Shown here: in pieces, positions 16,418 to 25,583 of the stretch
Layout of the letters: each line of letters starts with the position of its first letter
Position numbering within the stretch: the stretch's first letter is position 1
Notes under the pieces: model-generated
What the model was told of the DNA's origin: nothing
Database searches by the model: none
The model's input: only the letters and a program-made list of their open reading frames with translations
Assembly (NCBI GenBank): GCA_028277745.1
Contig: JANQFR010000072.1
Span: 83,944-147,943, forward strand
DNA: 64,000 bases
Direction of reading: 5' to 3'
Source of the DNA: Phycisphaeraceae bacterium
GTDB taxonomy: Bacteria; Planctomycetota; Phycisphaerae; Phycisphaerales; Phycisphaeraceae
Made by a program: the position numbers and the translations under genes

Positions 16418-18516
16418 GTGGGCGCACCGCTATTCAGGAGCAGCAGCGCCGCGGTGCGCGGCGGGACCGTGATCGACAGTCCCTGTTCGACCTTTTCAAC
16501 ACAGGCCGCCTCGGCGGGCTCGATCTGATCGACCGCAAGACCGGTTCGTGCGATAAGTGTGACGCGGGAGTGCTGGTAGTTTGTGACGCCGATGGCTGAG
16601 GATCTCCCGTCAGGGTCGACAAGGGTTGCAACGTCTACCTCCGCCGGTTTGTCGCTCCAACCGATCGCGGGACGCAACGCCTCCGCCAAGGCGTCATAGG
16701 CCAGGTCGAACGTCTCCAGCGCTCCGGGGTGGCCGTGCCGAATCAGTCTTCCCAGCAGCATGGCGCAATGGATGTGCCCGCCTTGGCCGATGGCGCGGCG
16801 GATGAGGATCGGCGTACCGGCGTCACACGCCAGCAACACCTCGGTCTCGCGCGCCAGGTCGAGGAGGTCCTGCACGTGCTCGTGTTCGAGCATCAGCCCA
16901 ACGTCCGCCGCCCGGCCGACGAACCGGCTGTTGAGCCGTTTCTCTTCGAGGCCGAGCTTCTCGTGCAGCCCGCCGCCGGGCGCGTGGTCCCACAGGTTGC
17001 CGTCCTGGTCGATCAGGCCGAAACGGCTTTCGGTCATCAGGACGCCGCCGCGATCGAGGAAAGCCGCGATCTGATCGGCCTGCCTCTGCGAAACGCAGAC
17101 GCCGCACGGCACCGCCAACACGCGGATATTCTCCGGCACGCCATCGGATGCGAGCAGTCGGCCCGCGAGGAACGTCGGGCTGACGCCGTGCCGCCAGAAG
17201 GCGTGGAACAGCCCCATGCCGCTGTCGAGGTAGGCGCCGTGCGGCGTGGGCCCGAGGGCGTGGAACAGGTGTTGCGTGTTGTGATCATGCAGGATCGCGC
17301 AGCCGGCGCAGTCCGGCCGCAGGTCGGCCAGCCGTTCGCCGTGACGGTTGACCCAGCCCGCAATCACCGCGGCCTGCGCAGCCTGCGCGTTGGGCGTGCC
17401 GTCGTTGTCGGTCAGGCCGCGCCCGCCGACCTGCGCCCCGCGGCGGAACGGCCGCCACTTCCAGTAGATCAGCCCGTCGACGCCGTGGAAAAACGCCTGA
17501 GCGCTCCACAACCCCACCTCATCGGTCATCGAGGAAAACTCGGTCGGCAGCAGCGTGCGGTTGCTGGTCATCATCTCGGAGATGATCACCGGCTTGCCGC
17601 GCGCCGCGCCGTCGGCTGTACGCCAAAACATCGGCCAGGCCCACGCCTGCGTCTCCCAGATCGGGCCCGGCCGCATGTTCGCGTAGCAGGACAGCCCCAG
17701 CCAGTCGCTGTGCTCGGCGATGTCCCAGTCGTTCACGCCGTAGTAGTCGCTGTCTCGGTCGTTCTGCGTGTCGCAACCGAGCACATCGGCGAAGACCGGG
17801 GTCTGAGGATCGGCTTCGCGTATCGCCGCCGTCCACGCATCGAGCAGGTCGATGAAGTTGCGATGGCGAAACGCCAGCCAGTCGCGTTTGGGGACGACCG
17901 ACCACCAGCCGAGCGTGTCGAGGTGCTCGACCGTGAACTCGGCGATCTTGTCGAAATCGGTGAAGTATGCGCCCCAGGCCTGGTTGAGCCGGGTGATCTC
18001 ACCCCCGTAGCGTTCTCGGAGATACGCGGTGAACGCCCGACGGGTCCAGGCGTCCTCGCTATGGTTGCCCACCTCGTTGAACACGTCGTAGGCCAGCAGG
18101 GCCGGGTGGCCGCGGAAGTGCTCAGCGACGCTACGGATGTACCCGAGCGTCGCTTCCTGGAAAGCGGGGTCGTTCCAGGCAAACTCACGCTTGGAGCGCA
18201 GCTGCGCCAGGCTGGGCATCGCCGCGGCGCTGTGCGGGGCCATCTCCTGGTGCGTCTGCTGGCCCTGAAGTTCGATGATGGCTTTGAGCCCCAGATCGTG
18301 GCAGTCATCCATGGCACGGTCGATGGTGTCAAACGCCAGCCCCCCGGTCTGCCGGGCGTCCCACCGCGTCGCGGCCGGCCAGAGCACGACGGTGTTGAAT
18401 CCCGTGGCCTTGATGTTCGTCAGGTCGCGCCGGCGTTGCTCGCACGTCAGGCCCGGGTCAATCAGGTAGACCGTGCCGAAAGGCATCGGCAGCAACTTGG
18501 TCTGTCGATCCCTCAA
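16414..18516 (-). CDS. GH42-like beta-galactosidase family glycosidase
   Basis: 700 residues from a TTG start at 18516, chosen because GGAG lies 8 bases upstream and the codon overlaps the preceding stop as TTGA; the next Met (18486, MPFGTVYLIDPG) is the alternative. The TIM barrel has acid/base Glu148 in YDVFNEVGNH and nucleophile Glu314 in PVIISEMMTS, as in GH42. A glutamine-amidotransferase-like trimerisation domain follows (IAAFLDRGGVLMTESRFGL). No signal peptide, so it is cytoplasmic and probably hydrolyses imported oligosaccharides. The lower sequence match outside catalytic regions leaves room for a GH42-related subfamily with another specificity. Confidence 0.85.
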   Translation of the reverse strand: MRDRQTKLLPMPFGTVYLIDPGLTCEQRRRDLTNIKATGFNTVVLWPAATRWDARQTGGLAFDTIDRAMDDCHDLGLKAIIELQGQQTHQEMAPHSAAAMPSLAQLRSKREFAWNDPAFQEATLGYIRSVAEHFRGHPALLAYDVFNEVGNHSEDAWTRRAFTAYLRERYGGEITRLNQAWGAYFTDFDKIAEFTVEHLDTLGWWSVVPKRDWLAFRHRNFIDLLDAWTAAIREADPQTPVFADVLGCDTQNDRDSDYYGVNDWDIAEHSDWLGLSCYANMRPGPIWETQAWAWPMFWRTADGAARGKPVIISEMMTSNRTLLPTEFSSMTDEVGLWSAQAFFHGVDGLIYWKWRPFRRGAQVGGRGLTDNDGTPNAQAAQAAVIAGWVNRHGERLADLRPDCAGCAILHDHNTQHLFHALGPTPHGAYLDSGMGLFHAFWRHGVSPTFLAGRLLASDGVPENIRVLAVPCGVCVSQRQADQIAAFLDRGGVLMTESRFGLIDQDGNLWDHAPGGGLHEKLGLEEKRLNSRFVGRAADVGLMLEHEHVQDLLDLARETEVLLACDAGTPILIRRAIGQGGHIHCAMLLGRLIRHGHPGALETFDLAYDALAEALRPAIGWSDKPAEVDVATLVDPDGRSSAIGVTNYQHSRVTLIARTGLAVDQIEPAEAACVEKVEQGLSITVPPRTAALLLLNSGAPT

Positions 18517-19874
18517 TGAAGCCGCTCCGTACGGCGCCGCAATAACACGACCGCCAATACCGTGCCCCCCCACGCCATCACGCCCGGTTCGGGAACCAGC
18601 GTGACCCTGGCCAGCGGGTCCCCGACGACCAGTTGCTGCCACGACAGGTACGGGATGCCGGACCAGGCGGCTTCGATCCAGGACAACTCGCCGGTGAAGA
18701 AACCGGGGAGGACATGGTCGGCGTCAGCGATGGAGAAGGTGAACGGCTCGTTGGCGTTGCCGATGCCGAACGTCCCGCCGTTGGCGATCCATTCGGCGAC
18801 CGAACCCTGGTCGCCGAACGCGCCGAGCCCGCCGAACGGTCGGCCGTTGAAGCTTTCAAAGCTGCTGAACACCGCCCCGTCAACGAGTTGGCCATCGAAC
18901 GTGTCGAGGTAGCCGTCCTGGTCTGCGCCGGAGTGGTTGCCCCCCCAGCCGATAACCGCTGAGACCGGCCCGGTGACCGCGACGGCGTCGGGGTCCGCGA
19001 CGTCGCCGCTGTCGCCGACCAGGAAGGCGGGGCCTTGATCGTACGTCACCGCGTCGTAATCGATCGTACTCAACGCGTTATTCAGCGCGTTGAACGAACT
19101 GGACGCGCTGGACTGGGTGTTCTTGTCATCGATGATCACGCGGTCGGTCCGCGGGTTCAAGCGGATGTTCTGGGCCCGGTCGACGGCCGCATTGACCTGC
19201 GCAGCGGTATCGCCGTCGAGCCGCGCCACAAGGTAGATGCCGCCCCCGTCGGTCAACGTCGTGGCGTCGTCGCGTAGTTGCCAGGCCAGGCTCTGGCGGA
19301 CGAAATTTTTGTTCGAGCCGATCGATGAGCGGTCGAAGGCGGTGATGGATCGGGACTGCCGGTGGTAAGGATTGATGATCAGGTTGTCGGCGTGCGAATC
19401 AAACGTCCCGCCGCTCTCGCCGGCGTCGAGGTCTTCCCAAAGCAAGGCGAGCTCGCTGTCGGCCGATGCATAGGTCAGCCGACCCAAACCGTAATTCAAT
19501 GTAGTCCCGGCCGTGCCATTGATGTCGTTGATCCGGTGCGGGATGCCCTTGGTCAGGGTGATCGCGTGAACCTGTTCGACGAGATTGTTGGTCGTGAGGT
19601 AATCGCGGATCGGATCGCGAACCTTTGACTCGAAGTTGCTGTAGCTGATGTTGCCTGGGGCCAGCGTCGCATCGTTGAGATCGAAAGCGTAGACCTGCGG
19701 GTGAACGCTCTGGTAGTGGTTGTAGACCGCCAGACTGTCGGCATCGGCTGAGTTGTAGACGATCAAAACCTGGTCGGCCGCGAGCGTGGCCTCGGCGGGC
19801 GCAGCCGCCGCGATCCCGAGCCCCGCAAAGGCGAAGATCAAACACCATGTGGCGCGAGAGCATGATTTGGCCAT
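18513..19874 (-). CDS. TIGR03790 family protein with PEP-CTERM tail
   Basis: 453 residues. A signal peptide (CLIFAFAGLGIAAAAPAEA) is followed by LAADQVLIVYNSADADSLAVYNHYQ, which is the start of the TIGR03790 domain; ITLTKGIPHRI and the GLGRLTYA segment fit that family, whose function is unknown. The C-terminus VPEPGVMAWGGTVLAVVLLRRR is a PEP-CTERM sorting signal. It is embedded in a glycosidase/sulfatase operon: 16 bases after the sulfatase gene and overlapping the GH42 start. An extracellular role in polysaccharide processing is a reasonable guess from context only. Confidence 0.85.
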   Translation of the reverse strand: MAKSCSRATWCLIFAFAGLGIAAAAPAEATLAADQVLIVYNSADADSLAVYNHYQSVHPQVYAFDLNDATLAPGNISYSNFESKVRDPIRDYLTTNNLVEQVHAITLTKGIPHRINDINGTAGTTLNYGLGRLTYASADSELALLWEDLDAGESGGTFDSHADNLIINPYHRQSRSITAFDRSSIGSNKNFVRQSLAWQLRDDATTLTDGGGIYLVARLDGDTAAQVNAAVDRAQNIRLNPRTDRVIIDDKNTQSSASSSFNALNNALSTIDYDAVTYDQGPAFLVGDSGDVADPDAVAVTGPVSAVIGWGGNHSGADQDGYLDTFDGQLVDGAVFSSFESFNGRPFGGLGAFGDQGSVAEWIANGGTFGIGNANEPFTFSIADADHVLPGFFTGELSWIEAAWSGIPYLSWQQLVVGDPLARVTLVPEPGVMAWGGTVLAVVLLRRRTERLH

Positions 19875-19890
19875 CGCCTAACCCCCATTC

Positions 19891-21438
19891 TCAAGCCGGT
19901 GTCGGGGCGCCCGCTTCCGTGCGCAGCAGCATCAGTGACTCGTCGGGCGGCACGGTGACCGTGCGGCGGTACCCCGGCCCGAGCGCATCGATCTGATCCT
20001 GCAGATCGTTGGGGTCTTGGTAGAGCAGGCCGGCGTCGGGATCGGCGGGTATCTCGCGTTTGGGGAACGTGCGCCAGCCGTCGCCGTCCAGCGGCCCGTC
20101 GTAACCGTCTGCACGGAAGCGTTGAACGCAACGGGCGCGCATCGCCGCGGTGATCTCGGCAAAATCAGGATCGGACGAACGGTCGTGCGCTTCGAGCGGG
20201 TCGGCCTCGAGGTCAAACAACCACTCGCGCTGGTCAGGCGCGGAATAGATGTACTTGACCTGACGCGACGCCGCCATGTACAGCCCGTAGCCGTTTTGCT
20301 GGAACTGACTGAACACCACCCGCTCCGGCTCGGCGCCGCCGGCAAGCTCCTGTAACGCGACCCCTTCCCCGCCGCCCGTCGGCTCCGCGTCCACCCCGGC
20401 CGCCTGTATCATCGTCGGCCACAGATCAAGCAGGGTCGCCGGGGTCTGACACTGGGCCCCGGCGGCAAACGCCTCCGGCCAACGCGCGAGCATCGGGACC
20501 CGGGCCGCCGCATCCAGCATGCACCGCTTGCCGACGCTGCCGTAGTCGCCCATCAGCTCGCCGTGGTCCGAGCTGAAGAGGATGAGCGTGTTGTCGATCT
20601 CGTCGCCCAACGCGTCCAGCAGCCTGGCGAGCTGATAGTCGATGTACGAGATGCATGCGTAGTACGCCGCCCGCATCGTCCGGTTCAGGAGGTCGTCCTG
20701 CCCCTGGTCGCGGTACTTGTAGCGGTTCTGCGCGCGGTTCCAGTAGCCAAGCAGGTCTTCGAAGCCTTCTGGCCGGAACGGCCGGGGCATCTCGGCCGGG
20801 CGGTAGAGCCGCGGCCAGGGCGACGGCGATTCGAACGGCGGGTGCGGCTTGATGAAGCTGGTCCACAGGAAAAACGGCCGATCACGATCGCGTCGTGCGA
20901 GGAAGTCGATCGAACGGTCCGCGGTCCACCGCGTGTGGTGCAGCCGGTCGGGCAACTGCGACGGTTGCGGGATGTAGTAGTACTCGCTACGGACGCCGTG
21001 CGGATCCCGGACGTGGCCGAAACCGTGATCGGTGAGGAACCGTCGGAAATCGTCCCCTCCTTCCGCCATGCCCTCTTCGGAGAAGTCGCGGGACGCGAAG
21101 CCCCACATGCGTTGCTTGTCGGGCGTGAAATGCATCTTGCCCACGCCGTGGGTCTGGTAGCCCGCGTCGGCCAGGACCTCGATGAAACTGGGCAGGTGGG
21201 GCTGGACATCGTTTTCGTTGTCCGTGCACCCGTTGCGGTGGGGCGCGAGCCCCGTCGCCAGCGCCGCCCGGGCGGGGACGCACACCGGCGACGGCGTGTA
21301 ACAGCGGGTAAACGCCGTGCCCTCGCGGCACAGCCGATCCAACGTCGGCGTCTTGATCAGCGGGTTGCCCAGCGCCGCGACGGTGTCAAAGCGTTGCTGG
21401 TCGGTAAACAGCAGAAGAATATTAGGGCGTTGTCTCAT
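19891..21438 (-). CDS. Formylglycine-dependent sulfatase (type I)
   Basis: 515 residues. PNILLLFTDQQRFDT carries the metal-binding Asp; the formylglycine motif is Cys53 in CVPAR (CxPxR) and must be converted by a maturation enzyme not seen here. GVGKMHF, IKPHPPF and LILFSSDHGELMGDYG supply the other active-site residues. The last segment codes for PDESLMLLRTEAGA. No clear signal peptide is visible, so a cytoplasmic or non-classical location is possible. Its ATG overlaps the stop of the GH51-like gene (ATGA). Its presence implies a sulfated substrate, such as an algal polysaccharide. Confidence 0.93.
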   Translation of the reverse strand: MRQRPNILLLFTDQQRFDTVAALGNPLIKTPTLDRLCREGTAFTRCYTPSPVCVPARAALATGLAPHRNGCTDNENDVQPHLPSFIEVLADAGYQTHGVGKMHFTPDKQRMWGFASRDFSEEGMAEGGDDFRRFLTDHGFGHVRDPHGVRSEYYYIPQPSQLPDRLHHTRWTADRSIDFLARRDRDRPFFLWTSFIKPHPPFESPSPWPRLYRPAEMPRPFRPEGFEDLLGYWNRAQNRYKYRDQGQDDLLNRTMRAAYYACISYIDYQLARLLDALGDEIDNTLILFSSDHGELMGDYGSVGKRCMLDAAARVPMLARWPEAFAAGAQCQTPATLLDLWPTMIQAAGVDAEPTGGGEGVALQELAGGAEPERVVFSQFQQNGYGLYMAASRQVKYIYSAPDQREWLFDLEADPLEAHDRSSDPDFAEITAAMRARCVQRFRADGYDGPLDGDGWRTFPKREIPADPDAGLLYQDPNDLQDQIDALGPGYRRTVTVPPDESLMLLRTEAGAPTPA

Positions 21439-23066
21439 TGGCCCCTCGCCGTCGGCTCGAGGTGCAACACCACGATGCTCATGGCGGGGACGGTCAGCGT
21501 CGTGAAGGCGCGGTCTGATTCGATCTCGGTCTCTTCGACCGTGATTTCTCGGCGCGTCCGGCTGTTGACCGCGTCCTTGTGGGGTCCGGTCATGTGGATG
21601 CGTTTGACCAGCCGGTAAGGCCGGTCGAACACGAACCGTGTCGGCCGGGCGCTCTTGGTGCTGCGGTTGACCAGGATCAGCTTCAAGCCGTCCGCGTCGC
21701 GGCTGGCCGTGGCGGTGAACGTCAGTTCCTTGCTGGCGAGGTCGACGCCCTCGCCGCGGAGCCGGACGTCGACGATCTCGTCGCCCAGGCCCTGGTTGAA
21801 TACCTTGAAGAGGTCAGCGATCCCCGTCGTGGAGTATTCGCCATTGCTGCGCTGCACCACCTTCCAGGGCCCGCCGTTGAACACGTGATAAGTCATCGCC
21901 CCGACGTTCGGGTCGCTGAGCGAGACGTTGAGGAACTCTCCGGTGGCCAGACAGCCCTCAAGCGAGTGGGTCATGAAATGGTTCTTGCTCCAGGGCGTGC
22001 CGTCCTTCGGGCGCGGGGGCCAGCGGCCGTGCTCTGAGTGAAAGAGCTTGATGCGGTCTGAGCCGGTGATCGAACGGATGTCGTCAACCAGGGTCTGCGT
22101 GTATTGCCCGATCGCGGCGGTGGACAGGCCGTGGTAATAGGGGTGGAAAGCGAGATAGTCGATGTCGTCGCCCAGTTCCTCCAGCACGGCGCGATGCCAG
22201 TTGGGCCAATCACCCGACTGCCTGGCTTGTTTGCCCCACGGCGCCGTCGCGGCGTGGGCCGCGAAGCGGGCGTTCGGATCGACGCTGCGGACCGCGGCGA
22301 TCGCTTCCTTGCACGCCGCGATGTACTTCTCGACCGGGTGGAAGTGCTTACGCTCCTTACCCCAGTCCAGCTCGTTGCCGAGTTCCCAGATCTTGACCGA
22401 GACCGGCCGCTCAACGCCTTGGTCGATGCGGAACTGCGCCCAGTTCTTCCCGCCGTTGGGGTTGGTCGTGCCGTCGCCGGTGAACATCTCAACAAGGTCG
22501 GCATGGTCTTCGGGCCGATCCTTATTCATGTTCAGAACCCAGACGAACTCGGCGTCCGGATCGATCGCCCGCACCGTCTTGACCCATTCGAGTGGGCCGG
22601 CGTTGACCACCTTCTCGGGGTCGCTTTTGTGCGCCCGGGTCCGTTGCGGCGTCCGCTGGTCGAGCGGGCCGACCGCCAGCTTCCACTGCATGTACTGTGA
22701 GCCGGTCCCCGCCATCCGGTTCAACGGCATGGGCAGGCCTTCCGCCGCTTCGATCAGCCCCGGATGGGGGCGCGTCGAGCCCTTCTCGACGAAGACCCAT
22801 GACCAGAACCAGTTGTGGTTGAACCCGAGCAGGTCCCGGTCAACGGGCCGGATCACGTTGTCTTCGTAGACACGGATCGACACCGGAAGCCCGTGCTTGA
22901 TTGCGCCCGAAGCCGGAGCGTCGAGCTCGACGCCGCGGTACTCGTCGCCCGCGCGAAGATTGTCCCGGCTGACCCCTTGCGGCGGCTCTTGCGCGGCGCA
23001 GGGCGAGGCGGCCAGCAACGCCACGGTCAAACGGGCGATGGATCGAGAAAAAACGTCACGCTTCAA
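21435..23066 (-). CDS. Secreted clan GH-A glycosidase (GH51/GH39-like, alpha-L-arabinofuranosidase type)
   Basis: 543 residues from TTG at 23066, supported by AGGAG 7 bases upstream and a TTGA overlap with the preceding stop. Signal peptide: [20 protein letters not shown]. The barrel has acid/base Glu232 in [10 protein letters not shown] and nucleophile Glu345 in LFHSEHGRW, the GH51/GH39 pattern; YLAFHPYYH lies between them. A C-terminal beta-sandwich follows (residues 430-540). The exact family and substrate (arabinofuranoside, xyloside or a uronic sugar) cannot be fixed by eye. Operon position between pseudopilin and sulfatase genes. Confidence 0.82.
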   Translation of the reverse strand: MKRDVFSRSIARLTVALLAASPCAAQEPPQGVSRDNLRAGDEYRGVELDAPASGAIKHGLPVSIRVYEDNVIRPVDRDLLGFNHNWFWSWVFVEKGSTRPHPGLIEAAEGLPMPLNRMAGTGSQYMQWKLAVGPLDQRTPQRTRAHKSDPEKVVNAGPLEWVKTVRAIDPDAEFVWVLNMNKDRPEDHADLVEMFTGDGTTNPNGGKNWAQFRIDQGVERPVSVKIWELGNELDWGKERKHFHPVEKYIAACKEAIAAVRSVDPNARFAAHAATAPWGKQARQSGDWPNWHRAVLEELGDDIDYLAFHPYYHGLSTAAIGQYTQTLVDDIRSITGSDRIKLFHSEHGRWPPRPKDGTPWSKNHFMTHSLEGCLATGEFLNVSLSDPNVGAMTYHVFNGGPWKVVQRSNGEYSTTGIADLFKVFNQGLGDEIVDVRLRGEGVDLASKELTFTATASRDADGLKLILVNRSTKSARPTRFVFDRPYRLVKRIHMTGPHKDAVNSRTRREITVEETEIESDRAFTTLTVPAMSIVVLHLEPTARGQ

Positions 23067-23821
23067 TTCTTACTCCTCAAGGCGTGCCGCCTTGTCCAAG
23101 TCGAGGTGTTGTTCGGCATCGACGGGTTACGCATGTCATCGGCTTTTGAATTCTCGACGTGCCCGTCGTAGGTCAGCCAGTTCGCCGAGTCGGTGTGCCT
23201 GAAATCCACATCTCGGGTGATGTTGAAGCGTTGAAACGTCGAGGCAGGGTTCGAATGCAGCAACACGTTATGGTCCGTGAAGTGGAGAAAATCCGACGGC
23301 CGGCCAAGGTCGGTGATCCGGATCGATCCGTTGTAAAACCAGTTGTCGGTCGAGGTCCGATTCGGTCGATAGATGTCGATCAGTTCCCGCGACACGATGT
23401 TGTCAAGCCGGTTGTTGCCGACGTAAGACGCGTTGTAATCCCATAACGCAATGCTTTCGCTCGGGTCGTATTGAAAGACATCGGGGCACTTGATGATGTG
23501 CGGCTCCTGCTTTGAAGATCCGGACCCGAGCGAATTGCTGGACCCGGAAAGCGGCATATAGCCTTCGTCCCAGAACGTCTTGAACCAAGTGGTCAGGTTG
23601 GAGCCCGAACCGCGGGTATAAGCCACGACCCAGCTGTCATGATCCGTCAGGTAGGTTGCGCTGAGAATCCCGATCTGCCTGAGCTGGCTCGCGCAGACCG
23701 ACCTGCGCGCCGCCGCCCGCGCGCCCTGCAGCGCGGGGAGCAGGATCGCGATCAGCAGGGCGATGATTGAAATGACGACCAGAAGCTCGATCAAGGTAAA
23801 CGCATGGAGCGACTTGCGCAT
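23063..23821 (-). CDS. Pseudopilin-like protein with prepilin motif and H-x9-DG ending (locus B)
   Basis: 252 residues. Leader MRKSLHA then [24 protein letters not shown]; the residue before Phe is Ala, not the usual Gly. Close to the C-terminus, [12 protein letters not shown] gives the H-x9-DG motif that marks this planctomycete family. It overlaps the GH51-like gene and follows the PEP-CTERM gene by 12 bases, so all are cotranscribed. The soluble domain may act outside the cell in secretion or substrate capture; no function is established. Confidence 0.88.
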   Translation of the reverse strand: MRKSLHAFTLIELLVVISIIALLIAILLPALQGARAAARRSVCASQLRQIGILSATYLTDHDSWVVAYTRGSGSNLTTWFKTFWDEGYMPLSGSSNSLGSGSSKQEPHIIKCPDVFQYDPSESIALWDYNASYVGNNRLDNIVSRELIDIYRPNRTSTDNWFYNGSIRITDLGRPSDFLHFTDHNVLLHSNPASTFQRFNITRDVDFRHTDSANWLTYDGHVENSKADDMRNPSMPNNTSTWTRRHALRSKN

Positions 23822-23833
23822 CGGTGATCTCCT

Positions 23834-24610
23834 TCAAGAAGCGGCTGAGTCAGGATTCCGAGGTCGACATGAGAATAGAAAGGCGCCCAGCCCCAACAAC
23901 GCGAGCGAGCCCGGTTCAGGGATCGGGTTGCTGGCGTTGAAACCGTTGGCGTCGAAGTAGATGTTGTCGATGTAGAATTCGCCCGCGGTGTTCCCCGCGT
24001 TGTTCCGGATGAAGAACGCTTGGATCGGGTTGCCGTCGGTGTAGTCATCGCGGAAGTCGGAGCCGCCGGGGTTGAGGAGGGTGCGCGGCCCCGCAGCGCC
24101 GTCTTCCTGAAGATAGGTAAAGTACCGGTTGACGTTCGTATCTACGTCAACCCAGACGTTGTACCACGTCCCGGTGTCGGAAAAAGCGTTTAAATTGCCG
24201 AAGGCCTGCGACGTCGTCTTATCGGCCGTGCTGGTCGCGCCTGACCGGGTGTTCTCGGATGCCGAGACCGTAAAGCTGCGCGTGCCCTGACTGACCGCTT
24301 GAATCTGAAAGAACATCGTGCCCTGCGCGTCGGTCGGCAGGGACGCGTCGAAGTTCAGCTCGGCGCCCTGGTTGTTCTGGACCACGGTCCGCAGCACCTG
24401 CTCCCCTGACGCCAGCTCGGTGGTCCTGAAACTATTGCCCGACGCCGTCCAAACGTTCCCGTTCGAGGCGGTGCTGCCCTGAAGGACAAGGAACACGCCT
24501 TCATCATTGTTGGTGCGTGTGAAATCGTCCTGAAGGACGAACGCCGCATGGGCGGCGCCGGACAGCGTGATCACCCCAAGGGCGGATAAGGTCGTGAGCT
24601 TTCTTAACAT
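23834..24610 (-). CDS. PEP-CTERM secreted protein, LamG/beta-sandwich-like (locus B)
   Basis: 258 residues. Signal peptide LTTLSALGVITLSGAAHAA; the mature chain starts FVLQDDFTRTNNDEG, and the DDF opening plus FYIDNIYFDANG near the end is common to concanavalin-like beta-sandwich domains. The C-terminus is IPEPGSLALLGLGAFLFSCRPR, a PEP-CTERM signal followed by a few extra residues. It heads the locus B operon, with the pseudopilin gene 12 bases downstream. The 95-base gap upstream is AT-richer and should hold the promoter, which was not identified. Confidence 0.85.
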   Translation of the reverse strand: MLRKLTTLSALGVITLSGAAHAAFVLQDDFTRTNNDEGVFLVLQGSTASNGNVWTASGNSFRTTELASGEQVLRTVVQNNQGAELNFDASLPTDAQGTMFFQIQAVSQGTRSFTVSASENTRSGATSTADKTTSQAFGNLNAFSDTGTWYNVWVDVDTNVNRYFTYLQEDGAAGPRTLLNPGGSDFRDDYTDGNPIQAFFIRNNAGNTAGEFYIDNIYFDANGFNASNPIPEPGSLALLGLGAFLFSCRPRNPDSAAS

Positions 24611-24705
24611 GACGAAGCCTCCTGTGAGTTATCTATCAAAATGAAGAGATGCATCATTCGATACCTGATCAAAAGCGGTTCATTCACCGATTTCGAGCTG
24701 AGCTC

Positions 24706-25563
24706 TTACCGGGGGGAACGACTCCATGGCGGGGTGAATGACCGCATCGACGGATCAAACCGCAAGGTCGGCTCGGGCGGCGCAGCGTGACCTTGTTTCT
24801 CGATCATTGTGCCGGTGACCTTGAGGTCGTCGATCTTGATGGACCGGGCGTGTTTCGCTTTGTCGCCCCGGCTCAGCGCCACAAAGACATGCACGCCATC
24901 GCGGTAGTCTGCGAAGTCGAGCTCGTGACGGTTCCTGGTTTTGCGGTCATTGGCGTCGCGGCGGATCGCCTCCCCGTTGCGGTACACGCTGACATGGGTC
25001 GCGTCGATTTCCAGGCGCCAGGCGGCATGGATGTTTTGGCTGCCGTCGAGGTTTTCATCCCCGTTGCTCGAAGCGGTGGCGCCGCGGGCGATGAACCGGT
25101 GTCGGGTCCCGGTGTGCGGATTGGTGACAATCACCTCGGTGTCGCGGGTCCTCGGCGTCGTGCGGCGTTGCAGCGTGAGGTAGAACTGCTTCCCCGGGTC
25201 CGTCGCAGACCGGACGCCCAGCCGGATCGGCGTGAAGTCTCCCGCATCCTCGACGGTGAACTCGAGGGCAAGACCGTCGTCGCCGCTGAGTTTGAAGGTG
25301 TGCGCGGTATGGACCATGGTCACGCTGCCGCCGGGCTTGACGGAAAGACGGACGTCCTGGTCGGCGGGCCTGACCTTGACCGAGGCGTCTCCCTTCACCG
25401 CCGACACATAGACGGCCTCGAACGCCTTCTGATCGGGGTAAGCGGAGAAATCATCGACCAGGACCGCGGCGGACTCCTGAGCCCAAGCCGGTCCGACCGG
25501 GAGAGGCGCCGCCAGGAAGGCCCCGCCGATCAAGGCCGACAAAATGTGAACACGATCTTTCAA
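24706..25563 (-). CDS. Secreted protein of unknown function, beta-sandwich (family-16-like carbohydrate-binding fold)
   Basis: 285 residues from a TTG with GGAAG 4-5 bases upstream. Signal peptide LSALIGGAFLAAPLPVGPAWA. The mature part (VLVDDFSAYPDQKAF, later AAWRLEIDATHVSVYRNGE and IKIDDLKVTGTM) has the strand pattern of DUF1080/LamG-like concanavalin domains that bind polysaccharides. It starts 20 bases after the LacI gene, so the two are probably one transcript under that regulator. Not recognised as a named family. Confidence 0.75.
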   Translation of the reverse strand: MKDRVHILSALIGGAFLAAPLPVGPAWAQESAAVLVDDFSAYPDQKAFEAVYVSAVKGDASVKVRPADQDVRLSVKPGGSVTMVHTAHTFKLSGDDGLALEFTVEDAGDFTPIRLGVRSATDPGKQFYLTLQRRTTPRTRDTEVIVTNPHTGTRHRFIARGATASSNGDENLDGSQNIHAAWRLEIDATHVSVYRNGEAIRRDANDRKTRNRHELDFADYRDGVHVFVALSRGDKAKHARSIKIDDLKVTGTMIEKQGHAAPPEPTLRFDPSMRSFTPPWSRSPR

Positions 25564-25583
25564 ACCACTTCCTTCAACACGGC

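Noticed and set aside
16729..18519. 596-codon plus-strand open frame opposite the GH42-like gene
   Set aside because: Composition typical of antisense frames in GC-rich DNA; the minus-strand frame has clear catalytic motifs.
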